A program made the position numbers and the translations under genes. DNA of 64,000 nucleotides from Bdellovibrio sp. SKB1291214 (lineage in GTDB: Bacteria > Bdellovibrionota > Bdellovibrionia > Bdellovibrionales > Bdellovibrionaceae): positions 310,001 through 374,000 of the forward strand of contig NZ_CP106855.1 of the NCBI RefSeq assembly GCF_002209355.2. Reading direction: 5' to 3'. Every line of letters begins with the position of its first letter. Position 1 is the stretch's first letter. Of this stretch, positions 33,271 through 43,069 are shown piece by piece. Below the pieces are notes generated by a model. That model was not told the DNA's origin. It did not search any database and saw only the letters and a list, made by a program, of their open reading frames with translations.

Positions 33271-34668
33271 TTGAGTACATCAAATCCATTCACTGCATTG
33301 AACCTAAAACCTGAGCTTTTGACCGTTGTCCAAGAGCTGGGTTTCAGCACCATGACACCTATTCAAGAAAAAAGTATTCCCGTGCTTCTGAATGGCAAGG
33401 ACGTCATCGGTCAATCTAAGACTGGCAGTGGAAAAACGGCGGCCTTCTTGCTGCCCATTCTCAATCAACTAGAAATTAATCAAAAAACTTTGCAAGCCCT
33501 CATCATTTGCCCCACTCGGGAATTAGCGATTCAAGTTTTAACGGAAGTTCGAAAGCTCGGGCGCGGTCTTGCAGGGCTGCAAACCATCGCCTTAACTGGT
33601 GGAGGTCAGACAGGTCGCGAGCAACAGCTAGAGCTTGAAAAAGGTGTTCAAATTGCAGTGGGAACACCGGGCCGTATCTTAGATCTTGCAACGAAGGACC
33701 GTTTGTTTCTGGACGATGTCAAGACCGTGGTTTTGGATGAAGCCGATAAGATGTTTGATATGGGCTTTATCGTAGAAATCAAAAACTTGATGAAGGAACT
33801 GCCCGTCAACCGCCAGACGGTTTTATTTTCTGCCACATTCACAGACGCCGTTTTGGATCTTAGCAAACGGTACCAAAAAAATCCGCAAAAGGTTTCCATC
33901 GAAGAGGGCGCTGAAGCCCTGCAAATCGAAGAGATCACTTATGACTCTGAGGAAAAAGACAAAGCCAATAACTTAATGCGGGTTTTACAACAGCACCAAG
34001 CAGAATCTTGCATCGTATTCTGTAACACAAAAAATGCGGTCAATGATGTGATGAGCAAGTTTGCCGACCTGAAAGCCAGTGCAACCTGCCTGCATGGAGA
34101 TCTTGAACAAAAAGATCGAGAGCGTGTGATGGCATTGTTTAAAAATGGCAGTGCTAAAATTTTAGTGGCAACAGATGTAGCGGCTCGGGGTTTGGATATC
34201 GAAAATCTTGAACTTGTAGTAAATTATGATTTTCCTTTGCAGCCAGAGACTTATGTGCACCGAGTGGGCCGTACCGGACGTGCTGGGAAATCTGGGGTGG
34301 CCGTGACTTTACTGTCGGCCCGCGACACCTTGAAGCTGATCGAGATTGAAAATATCACAGGCCGTAAATTTCAAAAGCCAACGTTAGGATTTAAAAACCA
34401 ATTTGGTTTAAACTGGGAATGGAAACAAGCTCCTATGCAGACTTTGATGATCTCTGGGGGACGTAAAAATAAGATTCGTCCGGGAGACATTCTGGGGGCC
34501 TTAACCGGCGCATCGGGGGGCCTTAAAGCTGCCGATATTGGTAAAATAGAGATGTACGACACTTACACGTATGTGGCGATTAAAACAGAGCATGCGAACC
34601 ACGCTTTGAACAGCCTTCGTAATGGCAAGATCAAAGCGCAAAAATTCCAAGTTAAAATCGTAAAATAG
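33271..34668 (+). CDS. dbpA: ATP-dependent RNA helicase DbpA
   Basis: A DEAD-box helicase of 465 residues that acts in 50S subunit maturation. The TTG start has GGGAG eight bases upstream. Helicase motifs: Q-motif region MTPIQEKSIPVLL, SKTGSGKTAAF, VVLDEADKMFD, SATF, and HRVGRTGRAGKSG. The last 75 residues (from LMISGGRKNKIRPGDILGAL, 20 residues) match the DbpA RNA-binding domain that recognises 23S rRNA helix 92, which separates it from the deaD-type gene at 21.7 kb. Confidence 0.95.
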   Translation: MSTSNPFTALNLKPELLTVVQELGFSTMTPIQEKSIPVLLNGKDVIGQSKTGSGKTAAFLLPILNQLEINQKTLQALIICPTRELAIQVLTEVRKLGRGLAGLQTIALTGGGQTGREQQLELEKGVQIAVGTPGRILDLATKDRLFLDDVKTVVLDEADKMFDMGFIVEIKNLMKELPVNRQTVLFSATFTDAVLDLSKRYQKNPQKVSIEEGAEALQIEEITYDSEEKDKANNLMRVLQQHQAESCIVFCNTKNAVNDVMSKFADLKASATCLHGDLEQKDRERVMALFKNGSAKILVATDVAARGLDIENLELVVNYDFPLQPETYVHRVGRTGRAGKSGVAVTLLSARDTLKLIEIENITGRKFQKPTLGFKNQFGLNWEWKQAPMQTLMISGGRKNKIRPGDILGALTGASGGLKAADIGKIEMYDTYTYVAIKTEHANHALNSLRNGKIKAQKFQVKIVK

Positions 34669-34678
34669 AACCTCGATG

Positions 34679-34722
34679 TTCGCACGCCGCCTTTTAAAAA
34701 TGCTAGAGGCGACGTGCGCAAT
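34679..34722. other. Imperfect hairpin between convergent dbpA and SNF2 genes
   Basis: TTCGCACG (34679-34686) pairs with CGTGCG and AA downstream, and inner GCC (34689-34691) with GGC (34708-34710), around a 16-base AT-rich loop. A T-rich stretch follows loosely. It may stop transcription from both sides but lacks a proper T-run. Confidence 0.35.
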
Positions 34723-34727
34723 ACCTT

Positions 34728-37700
34728 TTATTTAAGACCTAACAAGATATCAAAGTCTTCTTTGGACAAGGCGCCACTTGCGTTGCCACCAATATCCGCA
34801 GTTGATTCGGCATTTCCAAATAGGTTTTGGAATTTAACGCCTTTGCGGTTCTTTAAAACTTCAATTTTTTCTTCTAAGGATTCATGCATGATATAGCGGA
34901 ACACTTGTACCGCTTTGCTTTGTCCCAAACGATGGGCACGGTCCGTCGCTTGATTTTCTACCGAGGGATTCCACCATGGCTCTAAGTGGAACACATAGCT
35001 TGCCTTGGTCAAATTCAGGCCCACGCCACCCGTTTTTAACGTCATCACCAGCACTGCCCCACCATTCGTGGCGTTGAACTCGGCCAAGATCTTTTGACGT
35101 TGAGCCGTTGGAATTCCACCATGCAAAACAAAGACAGGAACACCCGCCTCATGCAACAGGGCAGCGGTACGTTCTAATGTCTGCAAGAACTGGGTAAACA
35201 CTAAGGCACTTTCACCAGATTCCACGATCTCGCTGATGGACTCTAAAAGAGTTTCCAGCTTTGGTGGAACCTTTTCATATCGAACGTTAGGCAAACCCGC
35301 TGGATCAGAACAAGCCTGACGCAAGCGAAGCAAGGCCGTTAACATTTGCAACTGAACGCTCGCCTCACCATTCGTGGTCATCGCCTCTTGAACTTTTTGG
35401 TTATAAGACAATGCGATATCACGATAGATCTCCATCTGCTTGTCTTCGAACGCAATGCTCATCTTGGTCTCTTGTTTTTCAGGCAATTGATCCAAGATCT
35501 CTTTTTTGGTTCGACGTAACAACAGGGGTTTGATCTTAAGTTTTAGATCATCCATCTCTTCTCGGGTCACCATTTCCGTATTTACAAACTGACGACGGAA
35601 ATCCTCGATCTTACCCAAACTGCCTGGAACTAAGATATCCACCAATGAATAGAATTCACCATAATGATTTTCCATCGGCGTACCCGTCAGACAGATTTTA
35701 AACTGGGCATTCAAAGAACGTGCAGCACTCGTTCGCTTTGTGGTGATATTTTTCAGATTCTGTGCTTCATCGAAAATCAAAGTTTTCCAATGAACTTGGG
35801 ATAAGAAATCCTCATGCTCCATCAAAAGACCGTATGTCGTGATTAAGACGCAGTCTTGCTTGGTATAAAGTTTTTTACCCAGGCGATCGCGGTCTTTATT
35901 GGTGAAGACTTCCAACGGAATGTCGGGCGTGAATTTTTGGACTTCACTTTGCCAATTAAAGATCAAAGAGGATGGAACAACGATGAGAACTTGTCCCAGT
36001 TCTTCTTTTACACGCAGGTCCTCAAGGAACGTCAACGTCTGCAAGGTCTTACCAAGACCCATATCGTCCGCCAATAAGGCGCCCAGGCGAAGATTGTAAA
36101 GATCCTGCAACCACTGCACACCGTACTCTTGGTAAGGCTTTAATTCAGCTTTTACGGTTTTAGGAATGGTGACAGGACGTGGACCTTGTCCCAGGCTATC
36201 ATAAAAGTCACAGATCTTTTTCCACTCGTGATCTCCGCGGATACCTACGCCAGATGCACGCAATGCCAAAAGCTCCAAGATCTGATGGCGAGGCAGTTTG
36301 TAAACTCTCTCTCCAATTCCGCCCTTAACTTTCGCGTCGGATTTGTGCCCTTGCAGCTTTTTCCAGAAGTTTTCCAAACGGCGCAGGCTTGGCATTTGTT
36401 TTTTTGGAACGAGATACAGTTTGCCATCGTATTCGACAACACCACCGCCACCGAACCCCGACATGGCATTAGCGTCGATCTCTTGTCCTTTAAGGAAGAA
36501 CCTAGGATTTAATTCGAACCAATTAAAATATTTTTCAGCCGCATCGCTGGTTAACAAGAAATCGACCTGGAAGTCGTCCTCGTTCAATTCCTGCAGCGCT
36601 TGTCCTTTATAATAAATTTTAAAGCCATGAGGTAATAAAGCCTGCAAGGACTCAATAGTGTCATGAGTGTGTGAAGACTCTTTACGTACATTGGGAAAAT
36701 GGAATAGGCCCGTGCGCAATGTTGGATCTTTTTCAGGATCACCGTTCCACACCTTAGACAAAAAAGAGGTGCGCGACTTTCGGAATGCATCACCGTTTGT
36801 CGTCGCAACAAGACGCTTTAACATCTCATAGATCAAACGGAATTCTCGTTCAACAGCGCCCTCAAGGATCACTTCACCGGATTCAGAATAGAAAGATTCA
36901 CTGGTCTTTAAGGCCTGAACAGTCTTAGAAACATAGTCATCGAAATAGACCAGGACATTGCGCGAGCAAAGCTCCTGCAAAGTCATATCCCGAGCCAGTA
37001 CCACACCCGTTCCGCTGACCAGGATGGATTGAATATTATCTTGAAGAAGTTTAAAGATTTCGTCTTCCTCAACTATTCGACCATCAGTCAATTCTCCAGC
37101 GAAATACCAATTCAAAGTTTCCAAAGTCAGGTACTGCAACACACCCAAGTGGCGCAGAAGTTTTAAGTCCCAGTCCCGTTTACCACGAGCCCGAGTCGCG
37201 ACTTCTTTGGCGTCTGTTCCCAAGAAATAAGGCAGGCCTTCTGAAAGTACATGCAAGTACAAGGAGGCACGAGCTGTCCAACCCGAACGTGCCAAGTCCT
37301 TTTGACCCATAACACGGGCTTCATGTTGTAAATGAAAGCTGCCTGTCTCCGTTAAGTAAATACCCATCACACTTTGTGAAGCTTCTAAAACTTTCGTTTC
37401 GCCTGTAATGTGAACAGGAATTGAACGCGAACGCAGATGTTTCACCATGCGTTTGGCTTCAAGTTCTCCTTCAATTTCAATACGCGGGTACTCTGTCGCT
37501 GACAAAGAAAATGCCAAGGCATCACTAGAAACATCCGTCAGAACTTGAACGAACTGGCTCCATTCGCGATACCACGGATGTACAGCCAGGACTCCCTCCT
37601 CCGCTTCAAAAGCAAAGGACTCATAAAATGCGAAAGGTTTTTTGCGTTCCGGACTGGTTAACGCAAACTGAGAAATCAAATCAGCTTTTTCAGTAAAATC

Positions 37701-38786
37701 CACGCGCCATTCGAACTCGCGAGTCATATCGAAATCAATCAACCGAATTGGCAAAGTTTTTAGCGAGTTCTTACCCTGGATGTATGCTTCCAGTTGGCCT
37801 TGGTTTACTTTTGTTGCGATATTAGACAAAACCACTTGCATGATTTCTTCGACTTCGCGCAAGCCCTGGCTGATGAATAAATTATCGCGTTGTAAAGTCA
37901 AAGGCCACCGATTGAACGCCGATTCCGGCTTTCTTGGCTGAGGCAAAAGATCTTTAGGGACGCTTTTATAAAGGGGATGGCGCAAAATATCTTTGGCACT
38001 CACCTGCACGCCATTACTGAAGTTATAACGAACCATTCCCGCGATACGGTTTTGTTCATTCACTTCATTGAAATAGTTCTCAGAATAAGCTGTGAGTTTC
38101 CGGCGAAAAACATCTGGCAAGTTCCAAAGTGAGGGAGCGAGGCTTTCTTGTTCTTTAGAAACTTCCAACAAGCGATATGGCTGAGGTGTTTCCGAAAGCA
38201 GTGAAGTTAACGTTTCACCTCGCAGGACCGGAGCTTCTTCTATATACAAAGTCACTGATTGCAAAAATCCCGCAGTGTCACCCTCTACGCCCAGGTTTTG
38301 ACGATTGCGGTTTCGAGGCCCGCGCAGCTCTTCAGATAATTTTTCAATGCGCGGGTCCGCAGGTGTGTCCTCTTCCAAGGTCAGCGCCTGCCAAAGAACA
38401 ACGTAGGAGGCGAATTGGTGCGCGCATGTGATCTTAGTGTCACCGCGAGTCCCGCAATTATCACAGCGGAAATCAAGAACTCCTGAAGTTTCGTCTTGAA
38501 GAATCTTAACTGAACACTTTACGTCTTCCTTACGATCATCCAGAAAAACTTTCAACTGCATCGCACCACTTACGGTGGATTGCATTTCATAACCTTCAAA
38601 GGCTCCGTCGGCGATCAGTTCCAAACCTTCGGCGAACTCACGCTGCTCCCCAACAGGAACGCGTTCGCTAGGATGACGAAGTTGAGCAACATTTTGAAGA
38701 CTCAGTGGAGCAAGAAACACGCATTGTCCTTTGTCAATTAGGCCCATCGAATGGGCATCGAACATTATGGGTGATTTTTCGCACAA
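34728..38786 (-). CDS. SNF2-family helicase with N-terminal SWIM-like zinc finger
   Basis: A 1,352-residue DNA translocase-type ATPase of the Rad54/HepA group. Residues near 108-130 carry C-x2-C with a later CAHQ, as in SWIM zinc fingers. The middle 700 residues are not recognised. The motor has Walker A DDMGLGKTLQT near 906, DEAQ near 1004, LTGTPMEN, and motif VI ATDRAHRLGQ near 1282. Such proteins remodel protein-nucleic acid complexes, but the target is unknown. The start is uncertain: TTG at 38786 or ATG at 38765, neither with a clear ribosome site. Confidence 0.88.
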   Translation of the reverse strand: MCEKSPIMFDAHSMGLIDKGQCVFLAPLSLQNVAQLRHPSERVPVGEQREFAEGLELIADGAFEGYEMQSTVSGAMQLKVFLDDRKEDVKCSVKILQDETSGVLDFRCDNCGTRGDTKITCAHQFASYVVLWQALTLEEDTPADPRIEKLSEELRGPRNRNRQNLGVEGDTAGFLQSVTLYIEEAPVLRGETLTSLLSETPQPYRLLEVSKEQESLAPSLWNLPDVFRRKLTAYSENYFNEVNEQNRIAGMVRYNFSNGVQVSAKDILRHPLYKSVPKDLLPQPRKPESAFNRWPLTLQRDNLFISQGLREVEEIMQVVLSNIATKVNQGQLEAYIQGKNSLKTLPIRLIDFDMTREFEWRVDFTEKADLISQFALTSPERKKPFAFYESFAFEAEEGVLAVHPWYREWSQFVQVLTDVSSDALAFSLSATEYPRIEIEGELEAKRMVKHLRSRSIPVHITGETKVLEASQSVMGIYLTETGSFHLQHEARVMGQKDLARSGWTARASLYLHVLSEGLPYFLGTDAKEVATRARGKRDWDLKLLRHLGVLQYLTLETLNWYFAGELTDGRIVEEDEIFKLLQDNIQSILVSGTGVVLARDMTLQELCSRNVLVYFDDYVSKTVQALKTSESFYSESGEVILEGAVEREFRLIYEMLKRLVATTNGDAFRKSRTSFLSKVWNGDPEKDPTLRTGLFHFPNVRKESSHTHDTIESLQALLPHGFKIYYKGQALQELNEDDFQVDFLLTSDAAEKYFNWFELNPRFFLKGQEIDANAMSGFGGGGVVEYDGKLYLVPKKQMPSLRRLENFWKKLQGHKSDAKVKGGIGERVYKLPRHQILELLALRASGVGIRGDHEWKKICDFYDSLGQGPRPVTIPKTVKAELKPYQEYGVQWLQDLYNLRLGALLADDMGLGKTLQTLTFLEDLRVKEELGQVLIVVPSSLIFNWQSEVQKFTPDIPLEVFTNKDRDRLGKKLYTKQDCVLITTYGLLMEHEDFLSQVHWKTLIFDEAQNLKNITTKRTSAARSLNAQFKICLTGTPMENHYGEFYSLVDILVPGSLGKIEDFRRQFVNTEMVTREEMDDLKLKIKPLLLRRTKKEILDQLPEKQETKMSIAFEDKQMEIYRDIALSYNQKVQEAMTTNGEASVQLQMLTALLRLRQACSDPAGLPNVRYEKVPPKLETLLESISEIVESGESALVFTQFLQTLERTAALLHEAGVPVFVLHGGIPTAQRQKILAEFNATNGGAVLVMTLKTGGVGLNLTKASYVFHLEPWWNPSVENQATDRAHRLGQSKAVQVFRYIMHESLEEKIEVLKNRKGVKFQNLFGNAESTADIGGNASGALSKEDFDILLGLK

Positions 38787-38808
38787 TGTCCATAGCAGAA
38801 TGGCTCTG

Positions 38809-38828
38809 TTCTACGTGCCTGCGTAGAA
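38809..38828. promoter_or_regulatory. Palindrome upstream of the alkylsulfatase pseudogene
   Basis: TTCTACG (38809-38815) and CGTAGAA (38822-38828) form a perfect inverted repeat with a 6-base spacer, 21 bases before the ATG and 22 bases from the divergent SNF2 start. It could be an operator or a transcript hairpin. The gene behind it has a strong AGGAGG site. Confidence 0.45.
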
Positions 38829-38849
38829 TTAAATTTCTAGGAGGAAATC

Positions 38850-40787
38850 ATGACAAAATTTTTGAGCGCTTCTGCTCTCAGCGCCACTGTATTGGCTTTG
38901 ACCATGCCTTTTGCCTCGGCGGCAGAATTATCTGAAGGCAAAGCAACGGAAACCACCAGAAAAGTGAATCAACGTTATATCCAAATGCTCGACTTCAATA
39001 ATCGGGAAGATTTTGAGTTTGCAAACAAAGGTTTCATCGCGACGCTAGATAATCCCATCGTTAAAAGCTCTAACGGCAAAATAGTCTATGATCTGAGTGC
39101 TGCTGATTTTACTAAAGATAAAAATCCACCAGACACGGCGAATCCAAGCCTTTGGAGACAATCGCAATTAACTGGCATTCACGGACTTTTTAAAGTCACT
39201 GATAAAATCTATCAGATCCGCGGCTTTGATATCTCGAACATGACCTTAATCGATTGATCCACTCATCAGTACGGAAGTGGCGGCGGCAGGCCTTAAGCTC
39301 GCTAATGAAAAATTAGGAAAACGTCCCGTCAAAGCCTTGATTTACACACACAGCCACGGTGATCACTTCGGAGGAGCCGCCGGTGTCATCACAGAGGCAG
39401 AAGCGAAAAAATCCAAATCCTCGCCCCCGAAGGGTTTATGGAAGAGGCCGTGAGTGAAAATCTTTTCGCCGGAAATGCGATGAGCCGCCGCGCTCAATAT
39501 ATGTATGGCTACGGCTTAAAAAATGGACCCACTGGAAACCTTGGCACGGGTTTAGGCCCCATCGGCTCTAATGGAACTATTGGATTGATCCCTCCCAATA
39601 AGCTGATTAGAAAAACGGGAGAAAAAATGACCATTGATGGTGTGGAAATGGTTTTTCAAATGGCACCCGGCACGGAAGCGCCGTCTGAAATGATGTTCTA
39701 TTTCCCTCAATTAAAAGCCCTCTGTTTATCAGAAGATGCCACTTCAACCATGCACAATCTTTATACATTACGGGGCGCAAAAGTTCGCAGTCCCCTTGTT
39801 TGGGCCACCGCTTTAAGTACAACCCTTGATATGTTTGGAGATAGAGCTGACGTGTCTTTTGCTTCCCATCACTGGCCACGTTGGGGAAATGCGAAAGTGA
39901 AAGAGCACATCACTAAGCAACGTGATATGTATAAATTCATCAAGATCAAACCCTCCGTTTGGCAAACAAAGGTTACAATGCTGAAGAGATTGCTGAAAAA
40001 ATCCAGCTACCAGATTCATTGGCCAAAGAATTTTATAATCGCGGCTACTATGGAACTTTAAGCCACAATATCAGAGCAACAACTCTATCTCGGATTTTAT
40101 GACGGAAATCCAGCGACTCTTCATAAACATCCGCGCACCGTGACTGCGCAGAGATATGTTGATGCCATGGGCGGAGCAAACAAGGTTATAAAACTTGGGC
40201 AAGAAGCATTTGACCGAGGCGATTATCGTTGGACGGCAGAACTGGTAAATCATGTGGTTTACGCTGATCCAAATAATACCAAAGCAAAATCACTCCAAGC
40301 GGCAGCCCTAGAACAGATGGGATTCCAAAGTGAGAGCGGTCCTTGGCGCGATGTCTATTTGAGCGGTGCTGCAGAACTTCGCGGTCAGACTAAAAAATCA
40401 GGAGTTCCCCTGGTTGATCCCGTTACTTTACCACTGGCGTTGTTGATTGAATACACGGGTCTGCGATTAGATCCTGCAAAAGCGAATGGGATAACGAAGC
40501 GTATTGGGCTCAACACAACAGACACGAAAGAAAAATATACTTTGGTTTTAAACAACTCCGTTCTTAGCCTTCAAAAGCCCACTCAGGGAGAAAAGCTAGA
40601 TGCCACTTATTCCCTCAAATCCCGCGAAATTGGCGAGATTTTGGGAACTGGAAAAAATGCAGGAAGTTTTAAAGGCTTGGGAGAAATCGCGGGAATGCTT
40701 GATCATTTTGATCCAGCATTTAGTTTAGTCACTCCGGTTGAAGAAACGAAGGACCGTGATGACCGCATGGCGAGTGCCGAAGACTAA
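38850..40787 (+). pseudogene. SdsA/YjcS-type alkylsulfatase, disrupted by several frameshifts
   Basis: The pieces together rebuild a secreted MBL-fold alkylsulfatase of about 645 residues, near the family length. Piece 1 (38850-39257) has a signal peptide and the N-terminal part up to GFDISNMTLI. After a small deletion another frame continues with DPLISTEVAAAG and the metal motif THSHGDHFGG. A shift near 39410 leads into GFMEEAVSEN and FASHHWPRWGN (39438-39935). A further shift gives YNAEEIAEKIQLPDSLA and FYNRGYYGTL. Another near 40075 gives LGFYDGNPATLH and the intact dimerisation and C-terminal sterol-carrier-like domains to 40787. At least four separate lesions exclude sequencing-noise at a single site. 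The ribosome site, signal peptide and terminator remain, so decay looks recent. Confidence 0.92.
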
Positions 40788-40795
40788 TCAACCAG

Positions 40796-40826
40796 AAAAG
40801 GACGGGAGATACCCGTCCTTTTTTTA
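40796..40826. terminator. Bidirectional rho-independent terminator
   Basis: The stem GGACGGG (40800-40806) pairs with CCCGTCC (40812-40818) around AGATA, with A-rich 5' and T-rich 3' flanks. It sits between the sulfatase pseudogene and the convergent TonB receptor gene. Confidence 0.93.
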
Positions 40827-42941
40827 TTATATCTCCGCTTGAAGACTTAAAAGAAATGTTCTGTCAGCGCCCGGATACAGATAGACATGACCGTACTGAG
40901 TTGGAGATTCTCTCCAATATTTTTTATCTAAGACATTCTCGACTAAAAGCTCTGTCTTAAGTGGAATCGAATTCCATTTCGTTTTATAACCAGCACCCGC
41001 ATCCCAACAAACCCAACCTGGAATGATCATCGAATTGTCTGCCAGCACGGCCCGCTCCCCCTCATAGCTTGCGCGAGCCTTCAGAGAAAGTGCACTCGCC
41101 CATGGAGTTAAATATTCTGCACCGATACGCAAAGTGCTGTTTGGAATATTTATGGCTCTTTTGCCATTGAGACCTGGAGTTTGCATACTGCCTTCGCGGC
41201 GTGTTTCAAGAAGCATCCCCGCTATATTCCAGTTCCAACGTTGAATGGTGTGACTCAGTTCTGCCTCTACACCACGATGGATATCGCTACCATCCACGCT
41301 GTAGAGCGGTGCTTGATCCGTCACCACGGGACGACGAATCTCAAACAGTGCTAAACTCCAAGCGGTTCCCCGTCCACCACGGAAACCCACTTCATATTGA
41401 TCTGATTTGACGTCCGATAAAAACTGGCCGGGATTGCTGTATGTATTCCGATTCGGAGTGACAAATGATTCCGCGCCTTCAGCATAGCTGACATAAGCCA
41501 TCCAACTTTCAAACTGATAAGACAAGGCCGCCCACGGGAGCACGAAACTTTGATAATATTCTGTTGCACGACTCCCATCTGTGCGCACACTGCTGCGGCC
41601 GATGCCATTCCAACTAAGACCAAACCACGCTGTTGCTTGGTACCACTTTATCGCATCGGAGGTAAATATCTGCAGATTGTCGGCATCACGATCTGTGCTC
41701 TCATCATTTAAGGTGGTATTGCTTGGAACAGTGGCCGTGCCGTCGATCTTACCCTCTCCCACATAGTTATAAGCTTGCTTTTGATAGCGTTCGCGGCTTT
41801 TCCAGCCCATAACACCCACGTTCCAACTATGATTCACGAATCCAGTTTGAAACTGCCCATCCAAAGAAGCTCGTGCCGCCACAGTATCACGCTTTTCGTT
41901 TTCACTGCGATAATCATAAAAATCAAATGTGCCATCTGAACAATAACGATCGTAATTCCCATCCTTGGTACACCCAAATGGATAAGCCAAATGATCATTA
42001 TTCTCCAAGGACTGCAGGCCCAGTGTGAAGGAGCTGTTGAGTTTTTCACTGAGGGGCTGGCTGTAACGCAAAGTCGTCGTTGCCGCCGTAAAATTCACCG
42101 GCTGCGACCAAGTTTGATTGTTCAAATTCAGATTTGGATTTTGCACTTCAGGTAACTTCGATCCTAACAAACTCATTCCCGGTTGACTGGGTTGAGAGCG
42201 TTTTGAAAGCTCAATTTCCCACTGCAAAAGCCCCTGAGTTTCGAGACGCACATCGAAAGCTGCTGCGATCATCGAGCGATGTCCGAAAGCATCTTGCAGA
42301 TGAGGTGAAAGATATTCGTAACCTGCATTCACGCGATAACTGACATGATCATTTTCATTAAAAGTTCCTCCAGCATCAGCTGTGACCCTAGCTCCCCCAG
42401 AGTCATTGATGTCCATGCGGGTGTTTAATAACGATTTTCCTGTGGGTCTTTTCACCAGATAATGAACCACGCCCCCTGGAGCACTCACCCCGGATTGAAT
42501 TCCTGATAGGCCCTTTAAGACCTGAATACTGTCTTTATTTTCAAGGGGTATCGAAGTTTCTGCATTGATCGGAAGGCCTTCCCGGCGAAAACTATTTCGA
42601 TTATCTAAAGTATAACCACGAATGGAAATCATATCCCAGTAGCCCGTGGCATTGTAACTATCCGTCAGAGAAGAGTCGAGTGTCGTTAAATCTGCCAGAC
42701 GTAAAATCTGATTTTTCTCCAAGGTCTTATGGTCGTAAGAACTGGATGAAACGGGAACGTCCTCCAGCGCAAAACTTTCGAATCCCAGGACCGATGCATT
42801 CGAGTCGGATTCTGCCTGAACCTGAATTGCCTCTAAAGATGTTGTTGAATCTGGTGTTTGTGCACCAGCGATCGAGCCCGTAAGGACTAAAAATAAGACG
42901 ACTCCAGCAATGCCAGAGTGCGAACAGTGGACTGTTTTCAT
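40827..42941 (-). CDS. TonB-dependent outer membrane receptor under TPP riboswitch control (likely thiamin or precursor uptake)
   Basis: A 704-residue outer-membrane active transporter. The signal peptide ends near IAGAQ. A plug domain covers about residues 50-185, with the segments ISIRGYTLDN, DSIQVLKGLSGI and GGVVHYLVKRPT; a 22-strand-type barrel follows and the last residues end LQAEI. By sequence it resembles the ferric-siderophore branch (FhuA/FpvA-like). Its leader, however, is a TPP riboswitch whose 3' end contains the ribosome site (AAGGAA, five bases before ATG). That points to thiamin, a phosphate ester or a pyrimidine/thiazole precursor as the cargo. No TonB-box is obvious by eye. 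No inner-membrane thiamin transporter gene is adjacent. Confidence 0.9.
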   Translation of the reverse strand: MKTVHCSHSGIAGVVLFLVLTGSIAGAQTPDSTTSLEAIQVQAESDSNASVLGFESFALEDVPVSSSSYDHKTLEKNQILRLADLTTLDSSLTDSYNATGYWDMISIRGYTLDNRNSFRREGLPINAETSIPLENKDSIQVLKGLSGIQSGVSAPGGVVHYLVKRPTGKSLLNTRMDINDSGGARVTADAGGTFNENDHVSYRVNAGYEYLSPHLQDAFGHRSMIAAAFDVRLETQGLLQWEIELSKRSQPSQPGMSLLGSKLPEVQNPNLNLNNQTWSQPVNFTAATTTLRYSQPLSEKLNSSFTLGLQSLENNDHLAYPFGCTKDGNYDRYCSDGTFDFYDYRSENEKRDTVAARASLDGQFQTGFVNHSWNVGVMGWKSRERYQKQAYNYVGEGKIDGTATVPSNTTLNDESTDRDADNLQIFTSDAIKWYQATAWFGLSWNGIGRSSVRTDGSRATEYYQSFVLPWAALSYQFESWMAYVSYAEGAESFVTPNRNTYSNPGQFLSDVKSDQYEVGFRGGRGTAWSLALFEIRRPVVTDQAPLYSVDGSDIHRGVEAELSHTIQRWNWNIAGMLLETRREGSMQTPGLNGKRAINIPNSTLRIGAEYLTPWASALSLKARASYEGERAVLADNSMIIPGWVCWDAGAGYKTKWNSIPLKTELLVENVLDKKYWRESPTQYGHVYLYPGADRTFLLSLQAEI

Positions 42942-42945
42942 TGCG

Positions 42946-43020
42946 TTTCCTTCGCGAGCATTATCTCGTCAGGTTCAAAGGGTATATCTCAGCCGCCACC
43001 CCAGTGACAGCACCCCTAGC
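42946..43020 (-). promoter_or_regulatory. TPP (thi-box) riboswitch
   Basis: Read on the minus strand, the conserved aptamer pieces occur in order and at normal spacing: GGGGTGC, a P3-type hairpin (CTGTCAC with GTGGCGG), CTGAGA (42987-42992), ACCCTTTGAACCTGA (42969-42983), TAATGC (42958-42963), and GCGAAGGAAAC. CTGAGA contacts the pyrimidine and the ACCCTTTGAACCTGA arm is nearly invariant in this class. The last piece includes the SD AAGGAA (42947-42952) of the TonB receptor gene, so ligand binding should block translation start directly. Confidence 0.96.
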
Positions 43021-43030
43021 TATGCTGAGC

Positions 43031-43059
43031 TTTATGTCGGAAACCTAAAGCTCGGTCAA
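43031..43059 (-). promoter_or_regulatory. Sigma-70-type promoter for the riboswitch-TonB receptor transcript
   Basis: On the minus strand, TTGACC (43059-43054) and CATAAA (43036-43031) are separated by exactly 17 bases. Transcription would begin just before the aptamer. The promoter lies directly behind the stop of the PLP-enzyme gene, giving the receptor its own transcript. Confidence 0.7.
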
Positions 43060-43069
43060 CAGTTATGTA

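Noticed and set aside
39438-40061. Separate 207-codon gene in the sulfatase region
   Set aside because: It is one piece of a frameshifted alkylsulfatase; its start is internal to a conserved block and its end diverges after the next shift.
40827-42941. Siderophore receptor as final call
   Set aside because: Sequence resemblance is to that branch, but the TPP riboswitch in the leader is stronger evidence for thiamin-related cargo.
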